From Halapricum desulfuricans (lineage in GTDB: Archaea; Halobacteriota; Halobacteria; Halobacteriales; Haloarculaceae), in assembly GCF_017094505.1 (NCBI RefSeq), contig NZ_CP064787.1, positions 2,356,001 through 2,420,000 of the forward strand: 64,000 nucleotides of DNA. Direction: 5' to 3'. Below are positions 51,549-59,043 of this stretch, piece by piece. Both the position numbers and the translations under genes were made by a program. The notes beneath the pieces are model-generated. The model saw only the letters and a program-made list of their open reading frames with translations, was not told where the DNA came from and ran no database searches. The number at the start of each line of letters is the position of its first letter. Position 1 is the stretch's first letter.

Positions 51549-52001
51549 TTCTACGCGAACGACAGTGAGCGTTGAGCGGTGCATCTGGCGATTTGAGCCC
51601 TGCCAGTCGCGCGCAGCGGAGCGAGCAGGAACGTCTTGGTCCGGTTCAAATCCCAGCCCCACCGTGAGTGCGCGGCGCATCGACGCGCCGCGCCGAATAA
51701 CACGCTGGATTTGAACGAGAGAAGACGCAGCGCGAGCGAAGTGAGCGACCGTCTTCGCGTGGTTCAAATCCCAGCCCCACCGCTTCTACGCGAACGACAG
51801 TGAGCGTTGAGCGGTGCATCTGGCGATTTGAAGCCAGCAAGTCGCAGCCCGCGCAGCGGAGCGAGCAGGAACGTCTTGGTCCGGTTCAAATCCCAGCCCC
51901 ACCGCTTCTACGCGAACGACAGTGAGCGGTGAGCGGTGCATCTGGCGATTTGAATCACGGCAGACCGAACGCAGTGAGATCTGGCATCGGGTTCAAATCC
52001 C
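51526..52001 (+). repeat. Tandem array of tRNA-Ser 3'-end copies
   Basis: The 22-base tRNA segment GGTTCAAATCCC..CCACCG occurs in the gene (51526-51547) and again, exactly, at 51643-51664, 51761-51782, 51883-51904 and 51980-52001. Starts are 117, 118, 122 and 97 bases apart. Three spacers (51548-51642, 51783-51882, 51905-51979) open with the same 45 or so bases (CTTCTACGCGAACGACAGTG, then CATCTGGCGATTTGA). Spacers 1 and 3 also share a 3' part (AGCGGAGCGAGCAGGAACGT). The second spacer (51665-51760) is unrelated at its start. No intact tRNA is formed because the other half of the T stem is not matched. Confidence 0.9.
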
Positions 52002-52086
52002 AGCCCCACCGTTTCTCCGCTCACTGTCGATCGACATCGCCCACGACCTGCGCCAGCAGGAACAGTCCGACAAGGGAGCGGGCGAG

Positions 52087-52854
52087 CTACTCGTCGTTCT
52101 CCTCGCCCTCGTCGTCCTCTTCGGTCGCCAGAACGCCGTTCGCCTCGAGGTGTTCGCGCTTTTCGTCGTCGTCGAGTTCCCGGAAGCGTTCGTCCTCGAC
52201 GGCGATGGTGGCGACGCCGACGCCTTCAGGCGAAAGCCCGTCGTCGCTGACCGACGCCAGCGCCGACAGCGCCAGTCCGACGCCGTCATCGAGGGTCATG
52301 TCGTCCTCGTAGTGTGCTTCGAGGTACTCCCGGATGTCGTTGCGGTCGGCCCCGACGGCAAGCGCTTTCCACTCGTAGGGCGTGCCGGAGGGGTCAGTCT
52401 CGTAGAGTCGCGGCTGTCCGTCGGCGACGCCAGCGATGATCAGCGCGACGCCGAACGGGCGCGCGCCGCCGACCTGCGTGTACTGCTGGATGTGGTCGGT
52501 GACGGCTTTCGTCAGCGTCTCGACGCCGATCGGCTCGTCGTAGCGCAGCTGGTTGATCTGGGCCTGCTGGCGCGCGAAGTCGATGAGCTGGCGGGCGTCG
52601 GCGACGTGGCCCGCGCTGGCGATCCCGATGTGGTCGTCGGCCTTGTGAATCTTCTCGACGGAGGAACGCTCCATCAGCGGCGAGCGGATCCGCTTGTCGA
52701 CGGCCAGGACGACACCCTCGGGCGTTCGCACGCCGATGCTCGCCGTCCCGCGCTTGACTGCTTCCCGGGCGTACTCGACCTGATAGAGGCGTCCGTCGGG
52801 CGAGAAGATGGTGATCCCCCGATCGTACGCTTGCTGTTGTTGGCTTCCCTGCAT
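52087..52854 (-). CDS. psmA: 20S proteasome alpha subunit
   Basis: 255 residues. The N-terminal gate-helix region QQQAYDRGITIFSPDGRLYQ and VEYAREAVKRGTASIGVRTP are alpha-subunit signatures, and the C-terminal tail is acidic. It forms the outer rings of the 20S core and meets the PAN ATPase. It is the last gene of a same-strand conserved cluster (proteasome, RNase P, RNA binding) and its stop lies 85 bases past the end of the tRNA-Ser array. Confidence 0.95.
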   Translation of the reverse strand: MQGSQQQQAYDRGITIFSPDGRLYQVEYAREAVKRGTASIGVRTPEGVVLAVDKRIRSPLMERSSVEKIHKADDHIGIASAGHVADARQLIDFARQQAQINQLRYDEPIGVETLTKAVTDHIQQYTQVGGARPFGVALIIAGVADGQPRLYETDPSGTPYEWKALAVGADRNDIREYLEAHYEDDMTLDDGVGLALSALASVSDDGLSPEGVGVATIAVEDERFRELDDDEKREHLEANGVLATEEDDEGEENDE

Positions 52855-52856
52855 AG

Positions 52857-53336
52857 TTACTCGATGTCGAGTGGCGTCCCAGCCGCGAGCGCGTCGTTCG
52901 TGCGGTATTCGAGCCGGCCGTCGCGGACGACGACCGCCTGCGTGTCGCCCCCGGCTGTGACGTGTCTCTGCTCGGTTCGTTCCGGTCCCCCACGCATATA
53001 CTTTTCTTCACAGGCCCGGACGGTCCCGCTGGTCCCGGCGACTCGAACCCCGATCGGGTCAGACCCGACCGTCTCGACGCAGGCGACGATCGCCCGGGCG
53101 CGGTCGCTCTCGCCGCGTCGGGCCCGGACGATCGCCTCGCCGCCGCCGTCCCAGCGGTCGAAGCGGACGACGGTCAGATCCACGTCCGCACTTCCGACGT
53201 CGCCGAGCAGGTTCTGGGCGGCGTACCACAGCTCGCGCTGGAAGCCGCCACGATCGACGTCCGCGTCGGGCCACGTCTCGAACCTGACCGCCAGGTATCG
53301 CCACCGCGGCTGGAGGTGTTTCGGGAGGTGTTTCAC
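52857..53336 (-). CDS. rnp2: RNase P protein component 2 (Pop5/Rpp14 family)
   Basis: 159 residues. KHLPKHLQPRWRYLAVRFET is the conserved Pop5 N-terminus, and GFQRELWYAAQNLLGDVGSA follows. Pop5 binds Rpp30 to activate the RNase P RNA for 5' tRNA processing. A GTG start at 53334-53336 is preferred over a start six codons upstream: it sits in GTGA with the methyltransferase stop and matches the family's beginning. The start of psmA lies 2 bases past its stop. Confidence 0.8.
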   Translation of the reverse strand: MKHLPKHLQPRWRYLAVRFETWPDADVDRGGFQRELWYAAQNLLGDVGSADVDLTVVRFDRWDGGGEAIVRARRGESDRARAIVACVETVGSDPIGVRVAGTSGTVRACEEKYMRGGPERTEQRHVTAGGDTQAVVVRDGRLEYRTNDALAAGTPLDIE

Positions 53337-53956
53337 GCTCGGTCGTCCCCCCACTTGGCGACGAGCACGCCGACCTGCTCGTGGACCGCCTCGACCGCGG
53401 TCAGCGCGAACCCGGCGTCGGTCAGCGCGTCGGCCAGCACGCCCACCGTCGCCGGGTCGTCCACTTCGGGCGAGTAGAACGGTTCCTCGGGGTCGGCCTC
53501 ACCGAACAGCATGACGTCCCCGAGGACGAACCGATCGGGTGCGAGGCCCGCGATCACGTCGATCGCGTCGCGTTTCTCCCCGTCCGAGAGGTGATGCATC
53601 GCGAAGTTCGAGACGACGACGTCGACGTCCGCGTCTTCGGGCACGTCGGGCTCGCGGAATCGACCCCGGCCGAACTCGACGGTCTCGATTCCGGCGTCGG
53701 ACGCCTTTTTTCGGGCCTGTTCGAGCATGCCCTCACTCACGTCCCGTCCGATCACGCGGGCGGCCGCCGGGGCGAGTGCGAGCGAGATCGCACCCGTGCC
53801 CGCACCCAGATCGAGCACCACGTCGTCCTCGCCGGCCGCCGCGTGTTCGATCACCAGATCGCGGCAGTCCCGGTACTCGGGGCTGTGGTCGCCGTCGTCG
53901 TACTCGGCGGCCTTCTCGTCGAAGCGCGCCGCGTGTTCCTCGACGTCTCCAGTCAT
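53333..53956 (-). CDS. Class I SAM-dependent methyltransferase
   Basis: 207 residues. The SAM site is VVLDLGAGTGAISLALAPAA (motif I), with VIGRDVSEGMLEQARKKA (motif II) and VDVVVSNFAMHHLSDGEKRD. It resembles small-molecule/UbiE-like methyltransferases. It is placed between rnp2 and rnp3, where most archaea have only RNase P genes, and overlaps rnp2 by a GTGA start. A link to RNA modification is possible but not shown. The ATG at 53954-53956 starts the family N-terminus. Confidence 0.75.
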   Translation of the reverse strand: MTGDVEEHAARFDEKAAEYDDGDHSPEYRDCRDLVIEHAAAGEDDVVLDLGAGTGAISLALAPAAARVIGRDVSEGMLEQARKKASDAGIETVEFGRGRFREPDVPEDADVDVVVSNFAMHHLSDGEKRDAIDVIAGLAPDRFVLGDVMLFGEADPEEPFYSPEVDDPATVGVLADALTDAGFALTAVEAVHEQVGVLVAKWGDDRA

Positions 53957-54010
53957 GACCGGGCCTACGAGCGCGCCGCGCAAAGAAGGATCGATCGCCG
54001 CGCGGACGCG

Positions 54011-54709
54011 TCACTCCCCGTCGAGTCGCACACCGGGTTCGACGAACGCGTCGCTGCCCCGCTCCCGGTTCCGGTCGGCGAGGTCGCCCCACGCGGCCAG
54101 CCCCGTCTCGATCGCGTCGGTATCGAAGCCGAGCACGTCCCCGAGTGCCCGGAGTTCCCTCGGCGCGCGCAGCTGGAGGTGACTCCGCGGGTCGGCACTG
54201 ACGACGAACGGCGCGTCGGCGTCAGCGAGCAACTCCCGGAGTTTCCGGAGGTCACGCAGCGCCTGCACGCGCTCGCCGCCGTCGGCCCGGAGAACGCGTG
54301 CCAGCGACAGTTCCACGTGGACGCCGTTCTTTGCGGCAGCTTTCGCGAGCACGTGATTGAAGTCGCCGTCGCCGACCATCGGGTGCGCGAGGACGTCGAC
54401 CGCCGGTTGCTCGACGGCGAACCGGTTCAGCTCGACGGTCCCGCCGTGGAGGGCGACGATCGTCCGGCTGTCGCGGTGACTGCCGACGAACCCGCTCGCG
54501 CGCCCCGGATCGTCAGCACGAATCTCGACACCCTCGACGACGTCGATCCCGTATTCCGCACTGATCCGGTCGGCGTCGTACTCGGGCAGCGCGTCGCCGT
54601 GATTGCGGACGACGAGGCCGTCGTAGCCGTATTCGCTCGCCGCGAGCGCGAGTCTGGCGACGGTCGCGTCGCCGTCCGGGTGGGCGTGGACGGCCTCGTA
54701 GCGTGTCAT
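54011..54709 (-). CDS. rnp3: RNase P protein component 3 (Rpp30)
   Basis: 232 residues of a TIM-barrel-like PHP-related fold. Family marks are YEAVHAHPDGDATVARLALA, YGYDGLVVRNHGDALPEYDA, VDVLAHPMVGDGDFNHVLAK and GVHVELSLARVLRADGGERV. Rpp30 pairs with Pop5 in archaeal RNase P. The RNA-binding-protein gene upstream is one base away, and the methyltransferase follows 54 bases later. The start is the ATG at 54707-54709. Confidence 0.9.
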   Translation of the reverse strand: MTRYEAVHAHPDGDATVARLALAASEYGYDGLVVRNHGDALPEYDADRISAEYGIDVVEGVEIRADDPGRASGFVGSHRDSRTIVALHGGTVELNRFAVEQPAVDVLAHPMVGDGDFNHVLAKAAAKNGVHVELSLARVLRADGGERVQALRDLRKLRELLADADAPFVVSADPRSHLQLRAPRELRALGDVLGFDTDAIETGLAAWGDLADRNRERGSDAFVEPGVRLDGE

Positions 54710-54710
54710 A

Positions 54711-55142
54711 TTAGATCGATTCGAGCACGTCGCGCGCGTTCTCGACGGCGGCGTCCTTCGTGGCGGGATAGGCCTCGACTTTCGCGCGGACCGTGATCCC
54801 GTCGCCGAGCCGGACGTCGCCGCCGAACGCCGCCTGCTTGTCGAGGGTCAGAAACAGTTCGGTGTTGTCGGTAACCCGCTCGTCGAGTTCCGACCGCAGT
54901 CGCTGGCGCTGGTCGGCGGGCAACTCGCCGAGCCGATCCAGCACGACCCGCATCTCGTCGGCGTTCTCGACCCGTGCCGAGAAGACGAGGATCCGATCGC
55001 CGTGATGCCCCTCGTTTTCCAGTCGCTGAAGCTCGAACTCTTCGGGGAGCAGCGTCCGGAGCGCGCTCTCGACGCGCCTGTCGTCTTCCGTCGCGTAGCA
55101 GAACGCGCGGAGGTCGATGTAGTGAAGCGGGACCGACGACAT
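54711..55142 (-). CDS. RNA-binding protein (COG1325, exosome-linked)
   Basis: 143 residues. HYIDLRAFCYATEDDRRVES and EEFELQRLENEGHHGDRILV resemble the COG1325 archaeal RNA-binding/exosome-subunit-like family; the C-terminal AFGGDVRLGDGITVRAKVEA is also characteristic. The ATG at 55140-55142 is chosen over a TTG just upstream. It forms the start of an RNA-processing set with Rpp30 and Pop5. The preceding acidic gene ends 3 bases away. Confidence 0.75.
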   Translation of the reverse strand: MSSVPLHYIDLRAFCYATEDDRRVESALRTLLPEEFELQRLENEGHHGDRILVFSARVENADEMRVVLDRLGELPADQRQRLRSELDERVTDNTELFLTLDKQAAFGGDVRLGDGITVRAKVEAYPATKDAAVENARDVLESI

Positions 55143-55145
55143 CAA

Positions 55146-55352
55146 TCAGTCGTCTTCGTCGCTCTCGTCGTCTTCCTCGGCGGGTTCGAGGTTGTCCTCG
55201 GGCACGCCCTGCTCTTGGCCTTCCTCGAAACTGACGACGTAGTTGGCGTCGCCGAACATCGTCTCCATCTTCTGGGTGACGGTCCCGACTTCGCCGTCGT
55301 GGTCGCTGTGCTCGTCGTGTAGAATGACGCGGTCGTCTTCTTCGAAGCTCAT
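55146..55352 (-). CDS. Small acidic protein (SH3/KOW-like), function unknown
   Basis: 68 residues. A short beta-rich core (EEDDRVILHDEHSDHDGEVG, TVTQKMETMFGDANYVVSFE) precedes an acidic tail. The core looks like a small barrel of the SH3/KOW/DUF1918 kind, but I cannot name the family. The start is the ATG at 55350-55352, divergent from the Nudix gene. Its stop is 3 bases from the RNA-binding-protein start, so they probably share a transcript. Confidence 0.6.
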   Translation of the reverse strand: MSFEEDDRVILHDEHSDHDGEVGTVTQKMETMFGDANYVVSFEEGQEQGVPEDNLEPAEEDDESDEDD

Positions 55353-55502
55353 GGCCGGTCGTTCTCCGTGGCCGGTAAAAAAGGGACTGATTCGCCCCGG
55401 TCGAAGACTTATGCTCTTCACCGACAAAGGGAAAGATATGACTGTCACGCACGCTCTCTGCGGTCGCTCGCAGCCACGACTAACGTCGTCTCCCCCGGGG
55501 CG

Positions 55503-56054
55503 ATGACAGCCGTCGACAACCTGTGGTATCTGGCCGACGAGGCCAGCCAGCAGGCCGAGCAGACCTACCACGATCTCGAGTCGCATCACGACGGCGTCAC
55601 CGAGTTCACGAAGACGCGCTGGGTCTCGCGACGGCGGTTCCGGACGGTCGCCCAGCGGATCAGCGAGAACGGGCTTCCGTACGGCGCCCACGCGCTGGTG
55701 ACCGACAGCAGCGGCTCGATCCTGCTGGTCCGCCACCGCGACGTCGACATGTGGGTGTTGCCCGGCGGCGAAGTCGACGACGGGGAGTCCTTCGAGGCGG
55801 CCGCGCGGCGCGAACTCGACGAAGAGGCGGGGGTCGAAGCCACGTTCGACGGGCTCGCGCTGCTCGGGCGCGTCGAGTTCCAGGGCGACGGGCACACGAC
55901 CTGGGGCGTGTTACCGATCTATGAAGGTGTGGCCGACTCGACTGAGCTGTCCGTCGACGATCCCGACGGCGAGATCGCCCGGGCGCGCTGGTTCGAGACG
56001 CTCCCCGACGACGCCCGGGACCGGTCCGTCCTGCAGTCCTGGCTCGACGACTAG
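55503..56054 (+). CDS. Nudix hydrolase
   Basis: 183 residues. The Nudix box GGEVDDGESFEAAARRELDE then EAG matches GX5EX7REUXEEXGU, at about residues 86-108. The N-terminal 50 residues (NLWYLADEASQQAEQTYHDL, RWVSRRRFRTVAQRIS) form a helical extension of a common haloarchaeal type. It probably hydrolyses a nucleoside diphosphate-linked compound. The ATG at 55503 is the best start, as the upstream frame passes through the neighbour's promoter. Confidence 0.85.
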   Translation: MTAVDNLWYLADEASQQAEQTYHDLESHHDGVTEFTKTRWVSRRRFRTVAQRISENGLPYGAHALVTDSSGSILLVRHRDVDMWVLPGGEVDDGESFEAAARRELDEEAGVEATFDGLALLGRVEFQGDGHTTWGVLPIYEGVADSTELSVDDPDGEIARARWFETLPDDARDRSVLQSWLDD

Positions 56055-56881
56055 AGGTCGTCCGGCCGGTGAGTGACGCCGTCTCGAGCGTCGGCAGCGC
56101 GCCGTCGGATCGCCGCTCTGGCCGTGCTCGCGTCGTAGCCATACAGCACGGAATCCGCGTGGGGCTCGACGGCGTCTGTCGCCGCCAAGAGCGCGTCGAT
56201 ATCGACGTTGGCGTACAGTTCGACGCTCAGGCGGGCGTCCAGGCGGTCGGCGAACCCGCTCGCGAGCGCTTCGAGCCAGTAGGTCGTCTCGTAGCTCGGG
56301 TCGTACAGCGGGACGACGAACTCCTCGACCATCGGTTCGATCGCCGCGAGATCGATCCCCGACCGCTCGTAGAGGTGGCCGGGATACGGGTCGGCGAAGA
56401 GTCCGACGATCAGGTCGCCGGGGACGCGATCGCGCGCCGCCGCGACGAACTCAGTGACGACGCTCGCGCGCCAGTCGATGCGATCCTCGAACTCGCTGTC
56501 AGCGAACCGCCGCGTACAGCGGTCGCAGTGGCAGTACTCCGCCTCCGGGAACCCGACGTCGTCGAGGCGCACGTCGCCGCTCGCCCGGCCGGCGTCCGCG
56601 ATCATCTCCAGCAGCCCTTCGCGGTAGGACTCGTTCGTCGGACAGACGTACGACTGGTCGAGGTCGGAGCGGTCGCCGGTCGCCAACTTACCGTCCCGGG
56701 TCCGGGCGGCAAGCGCCGGTCGCTCGCGGACCGTCGCTGCGTCTGCGAAACAGGCCAGCGTGTTGACGCCGTCGGTCGTCGGCTCGCTGGCGCGACCGCT
56801 GGCGGACTTCTGCTCGTAGAAGGCGCGGTCGAAGCCCGACCACGACAGTTCCGGTTCGTTTCGCGTGACGACGCCGACCAT
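56051..56881 (-). CDS. Haloarchaeal GHL-like (glycoside-hydrolase-like) protein
   Basis: 276 residues. NTLACFADAATVRERPALAA, YVCPTNESYREGLLEMIADA, DDVGFPEAEYCHCDRCTRRF and GLFADPYPGHLYERSGIDLA recall the uncharacterised GHL TIM-barrel group, which carries the CxCxxC stretch after the catalytic acid. The cysteines may bind zinc. Function unknown. It is convergent with the Nudix gene by four bases. Confidence 0.5.
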   Translation of the reverse strand: MVGVVTRNEPELSWSGFDRAFYEQKSASGRASEPTTDGVNTLACFADAATVRERPALAARTRDGKLATGDRSDLDQSYVCPTNESYREGLLEMIADAGRASGDVRLDDVGFPEAEYCHCDRCTRRFADSEFEDRIDWRASVVTEFVAAARDRVPGDLIVGLFADPYPGHLYERSGIDLAAIEPMVEEFVVPLYDPSYETTYWLEALASGFADRLDARLSVELYANVDIDALLAATDAVEPHADSVLYGYDASTARAAIRRRAADARDGVTHRPDDL

Positions 56882-56926
56882 GTCCCCACCACGGGAGCCA
56901 GCGCCAAGTCAGTCACGTTCGTGACG

Positions 56927-57001
56927 CTACTCTTTGAGGACGAACTTGTACACCAGTACGAGCGCAACCAGGGCGATCAGGAGTTTCGCTTTCGTAGACA
57001 T
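56927..57001 (-). CDS. 24-residue membrane miniprotein
   Basis: An ATG at 56999-57001 opens 24 codons (KAKLLIALVALVLVYKFVLK and neighbours) ending in TAG. A lysine start, one hydrophobic helix of about 15 residues, and a lysine/glutamate end are the pattern of tiny single-pass membrane proteins. A TATA-like ACTTTATC (57025-57032, minus strand) is centred about 27 bases before the ATG, as expected for a leaderless transcript. No partner is known; it is too short for most gene finders. Confidence 0.55.
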   Translation of the reverse strand: MSTKAKLLIALVALVLVYKFVLKE

Positions 57002-57024
57002 CAATAAAGAGAATCGACCTGGCG

Positions 57025-57032
57025 GGATAAAG
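57025..57032 (-). promoter_or_regulatory. TATA-like box of the 24-residue miniprotein gene
   Basis: ACTTTATC on the minus strand, centred about 27 bases upstream of the ATG at 57001. Position and composition support leaderless transcription of the short gene. Confidence 0.45.
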
Positions 57033-57191
57033 TCTTTCCCCTCAGGAGGACTGTCCCGCGGCGTTTCATTACGTTTTTCCACCTACATAGATACTGTACT
57101 GAATGGCCTTAAATACTTACAATGAGACATTATACCTCTCGACAGATATAGGGCAAGATATATACGGTAGACGAACCAGATTCGAGATACG

Positions 57192-57314
57192 ATGAGCTCC
57201 AAATCAAGCGCCCGAACGAGCGTAACTTCGCGTACCGAATCCGAAGAAAAAGTACTGTTTTTCTGGTCGAAAACTGACACGGAGACGGCCAGAGAAAGCA
57301 GCGCCGGAAACTAG
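57192..57314 (+). CDS. Possible 40-residue miniprotein
   Basis: An ATG at 57192 opens 40 codons and a TAG at 57312-57314. The protein is polar, Ser/Thr/Glu-rich, with one short hydrophobic patch (EEKVLFFWSKTD). A TATA-like GATATATACGG (57158-57167) ends 24 bases before the ATG, centred near -30. Codon third positions are AT-richer than in neighbours, so it may be a young, transferred or non-coding stretch. The remaining DNA to 57439 (before nifU) shows no further feature. Confidence 0.4.
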   Translation: MSSKSSARTSVTSRTESEEKVLFFWSKTDTETARESSAGN

Positions 57315-57439
57315 TCGCGTTTCTGCGAGATTCTTCGACGCAGTATCGAACCGAGAGCCTGGGCTGTCCCCACCCGACCTGACGGCTCGCGACTGTCACG
57401 AACCAAAGGTTCAAACGCTGCGCTCGCCTACGCCGGGAC

Positions 57440-57808
57440 ATGAGTACTGACACGGACGACGGAACGAGCGACCTCGAAAACCGCATCGCTAATTTCCTGC
57501 GGCGGAACTTCCCGCAGATCCAGATGCACGGCGGGAGTGCGGCGATTCGGGAACTCGATCCGGAAGCCGGAGAGGTCACGGTCGCGCTGGGTGGAGCCTG
57601 CAGCGGCTGTGGGATCTCTCCGATGACGATTCAGGCGATCAAGACCCGCATGACCAAAGAGATCCCCGAGATCGAGACCGTCCACGCCAACACCGGCGCT
57701 GGTGGCGGCATGGGCGGTGCCTCCGACGGCCCGACGCTCCCCGGCGAGTCCCGCGGCGGGAGCGTCGACGACGGCAGCGACGACGAAGGCCCGCAGGCCC
57801 CGTTCTGA
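57440..57808 (+). CDS. NifU C-terminal-domain protein (Fe-S scaffold-like)
   Basis: 122 residues. NRIANFLRRNFPQIQMHGGS, EVTVALGGACSGCGISPMTI (CxxC at about residues 54-57) and QAIKTRMTKEIPEIETVHAN are the Nfu-type scaffold marks. It can hold a 4Fe-4S cluster for transfer to target proteins. The C-terminal 40 residues are Gly/Asp-rich and likely flexible. The start is the ATG at 57440. No nitrogenase genes are nearby, so general Fe-S assembly is the likely role. Confidence 0.85.
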   Translation: MSTDTDDGTSDLENRIANFLRRNFPQIQMHGGSAAIRELDPEAGEVTVALGGACSGCGISPMTIQAIKTRMTKEIPEIETVHANTGAGGGMGGASDGPTLPGESRGGSVDDGSDDEGPQAPF

Positions 57809-57830
57809 TCGTCGTCGATTTCGCTTTTGA

Positions 57831-58718
57831 TCAGCGCAGGTCTCGTTCGCGTTCCCAGGCCCTGACGAGCGCCGCCAGCGTCTCGTTCACCGGAACGGGA
57901 TCGTTCGCTCGCTCGAGGACGGCCCCGTTGATCGCGTCGATTTCTGTCCGTCGCCCGGCTTCGAGGTCCTGATACATCGACGAGCGGTTTGCCGCCGTCG
58001 TTTCGACGACAGTTTCGAGCGCGCCGATCGCGCGTTCGTCGGCGAGATCGATCCCGTTCGCCCGGGCGACGCGTGCGGTCTCCCGGGCTGCGCGTGTGGC
58101 AACGTCGTTCGCGGGGCCGTCTGCGAGCGCGCCGTTTTCGATCCGGGCCAGCGCCGTGACTGCGTTGATCGCCGCGTTGATCGCGAGCTTCTCCCAGAGC
58201 CGCCGCGGCATGTCGGCCGCGACGGTCGCGTCGATGCCGGCCCGACGGACGGCGGTCCCGACTCGTTCGGCGGCCGCTGAGCGTCCTCCGGATCTCGCCC
58301 CGAGCGTCACCTCACCCGCGCCGGTACACCGGACGACGCCGGGCTCGATCAGCCGCGCCCCGTAGGTGCATGTCCCCGCCAGGACGGTCGCCGCAAGCGC
58401 CTCGGCCAGCACTTCCTCGTTGCCGAGCCCGTTCTGCAACGAGAGCACGACATCGGGATCGGCCGCCTCCAGCGCCCGGGCCGCCGCGGCGGTGTCGTAG
58501 CTTTTGACCGTCACGATCGCCAGTTCGGCCGATCCCGACACGGCTGTGGCCGCGTCGGGGTAGCTCGTCGTCTCGATCGCACCAGTGATCTCCAGCCCGC
58601 GGTCCCGGACAGCGAGCACGTGAGACTCGCGGCCGATCAGCGTCACGTCGTGTTCGTCGGCGAGCAATCCTCCGATCAGGCTGCCGAGGCTCCCCGCCCC
58701 GAAGACGACGACTCGCAT
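57831..58718 (-). CDS. panE: 2-dehydropantoate 2-reductase (ketopantoate reductase)
   Basis: 295 residues. NADP motif VFGAGSLGSLIGGLLADEHD opens the protein, with LSLQNGLGNEEVLAEALAAT and the catalytic-lysine/Asn region PRRLWEKLAINAAINAVTAL. The end reads ATTAANRSSMYQDLEAGRRT, the family's substrate-contact stretch (SSMxQDxxxGRxTEID). It reduces ketopantoate toward pantothenate and CoA. The zinc-ribbon gene's stop is directly before its start, so co-transcription is likely. Confidence 0.92.
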   Translation of the reverse strand: MRVVVFGAGSLGSLIGGLLADEHDVTLIGRESHVLAVRDRGLEITGAIETTSYPDAATAVSGSAELAIVTVKSYDTAAAARALEAADPDVVLSLQNGLGNEEVLAEALAATVLAGTCTYGARLIEPGVVRCTGAGEVTLGARSGGRSAAAERVGTAVRRAGIDATVAADMPRRLWEKLAINAAINAVTALARIENGALADGPANDVATRAARETARVARANGIDLADERAIGALETVVETTAANRSSMYQDLEAGRRTEIDAINGAVLERANDPVPVNETLAALVRAWERERDLR

Positions 58719-59012
58719 TCAATCCTGAATGTGGTAGTAGATGGCCTCTTTCGGCGCGCCGCAGTCGGGACAGCCGTCTTCGGGCAGTTCCTCGATGTTC
58801 CCGATCGCGCCGCACTCGTAACACCGCCAGGTCAGCTCGGCCTCGCCCGGGATCCCCGAAGCGACGTGTTCGCTCGACATCGCCGTGATCCCCTCGTCGG
58901 TGCTGACGTAGAAGCCGTGTTCGTCGAAGCCCCGAACCGTGCCGAGTCGATTGCCCTTCTCGTCGTAGATCTCCGTGCCGAACGTGACGTCGGCGTCGTC
59001 TGGTTCGCTCAT
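58719..59012 (-). CDS. Rubredoxin-like zinc-ribbon protein (DUF7130-like)
   Basis: 97 residues. A PRC-barrel-like N-terminus (FGTEIYDEKGNRLGTVRGFD, EHGFYVSTDEGITAMSSEHV) leads to a C-terminal zinc/iron knuckle: WRCYECGAIGNIEELPEDGC followed by PDCG. Cysteines of the two CxxC pairs can hold zinc or iron. Function unknown. The ATG at 59010-59012 has a TATA-like CTTTATAGG 27 bases upstream. It is followed without a gap by panE. Confidence 0.7.
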   Translation of the reverse strand: MSEPDDADVTFGTEIYDEKGNRLGTVRGFDEHGFYVSTDEGITAMSSEHVASGIPGEAELTWRCYECGAIGNIEELPEDGCPDCGAPKEAIYYHIQD

Positions 59013-59034
59013 GTGCAACTGTACCACTCGGGAA

Positions 59035-59043
59035 CCTATAAAG
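59035..59043 (-). promoter_or_regulatory. TATA-like box of the zinc-ribbon/panE operon
   Basis: CTTTATAGG on the minus strand, centred 27 bases upstream of the ATG at 59012, the standard haloarchaeal promoter spacing for a leaderless transcript. Confidence 0.6.

Noticed and set aside
51565..51767. Apparent short proteins with GFEPR or FEPREDG motifs in the tRNA array
   Set aside because: They are translations of tRNA-derived repeats; such false proteins are common where tRNA 3' ends are repeated.
51549..52001. Additional tRNA genes in the tail array
   Set aside because: Only the 3' 22 bases recur. The 5' half of the T stem does not pair in any copy and no acceptor 5' strand or anticodon arm is present.
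51526..52001. CRISPR array
   Set aside because: Five direct repeats, but spacers are similar to one another and lengths vary from 75 to 100 bases, and the repeat is a tRNA end.
57405..57425. Second tRNA suggested by GGTTCAAAC before nifU
   Set aside because: No flanking T stem, acceptor stem or anticodon arm can be built; it is more likely promoter DNA.
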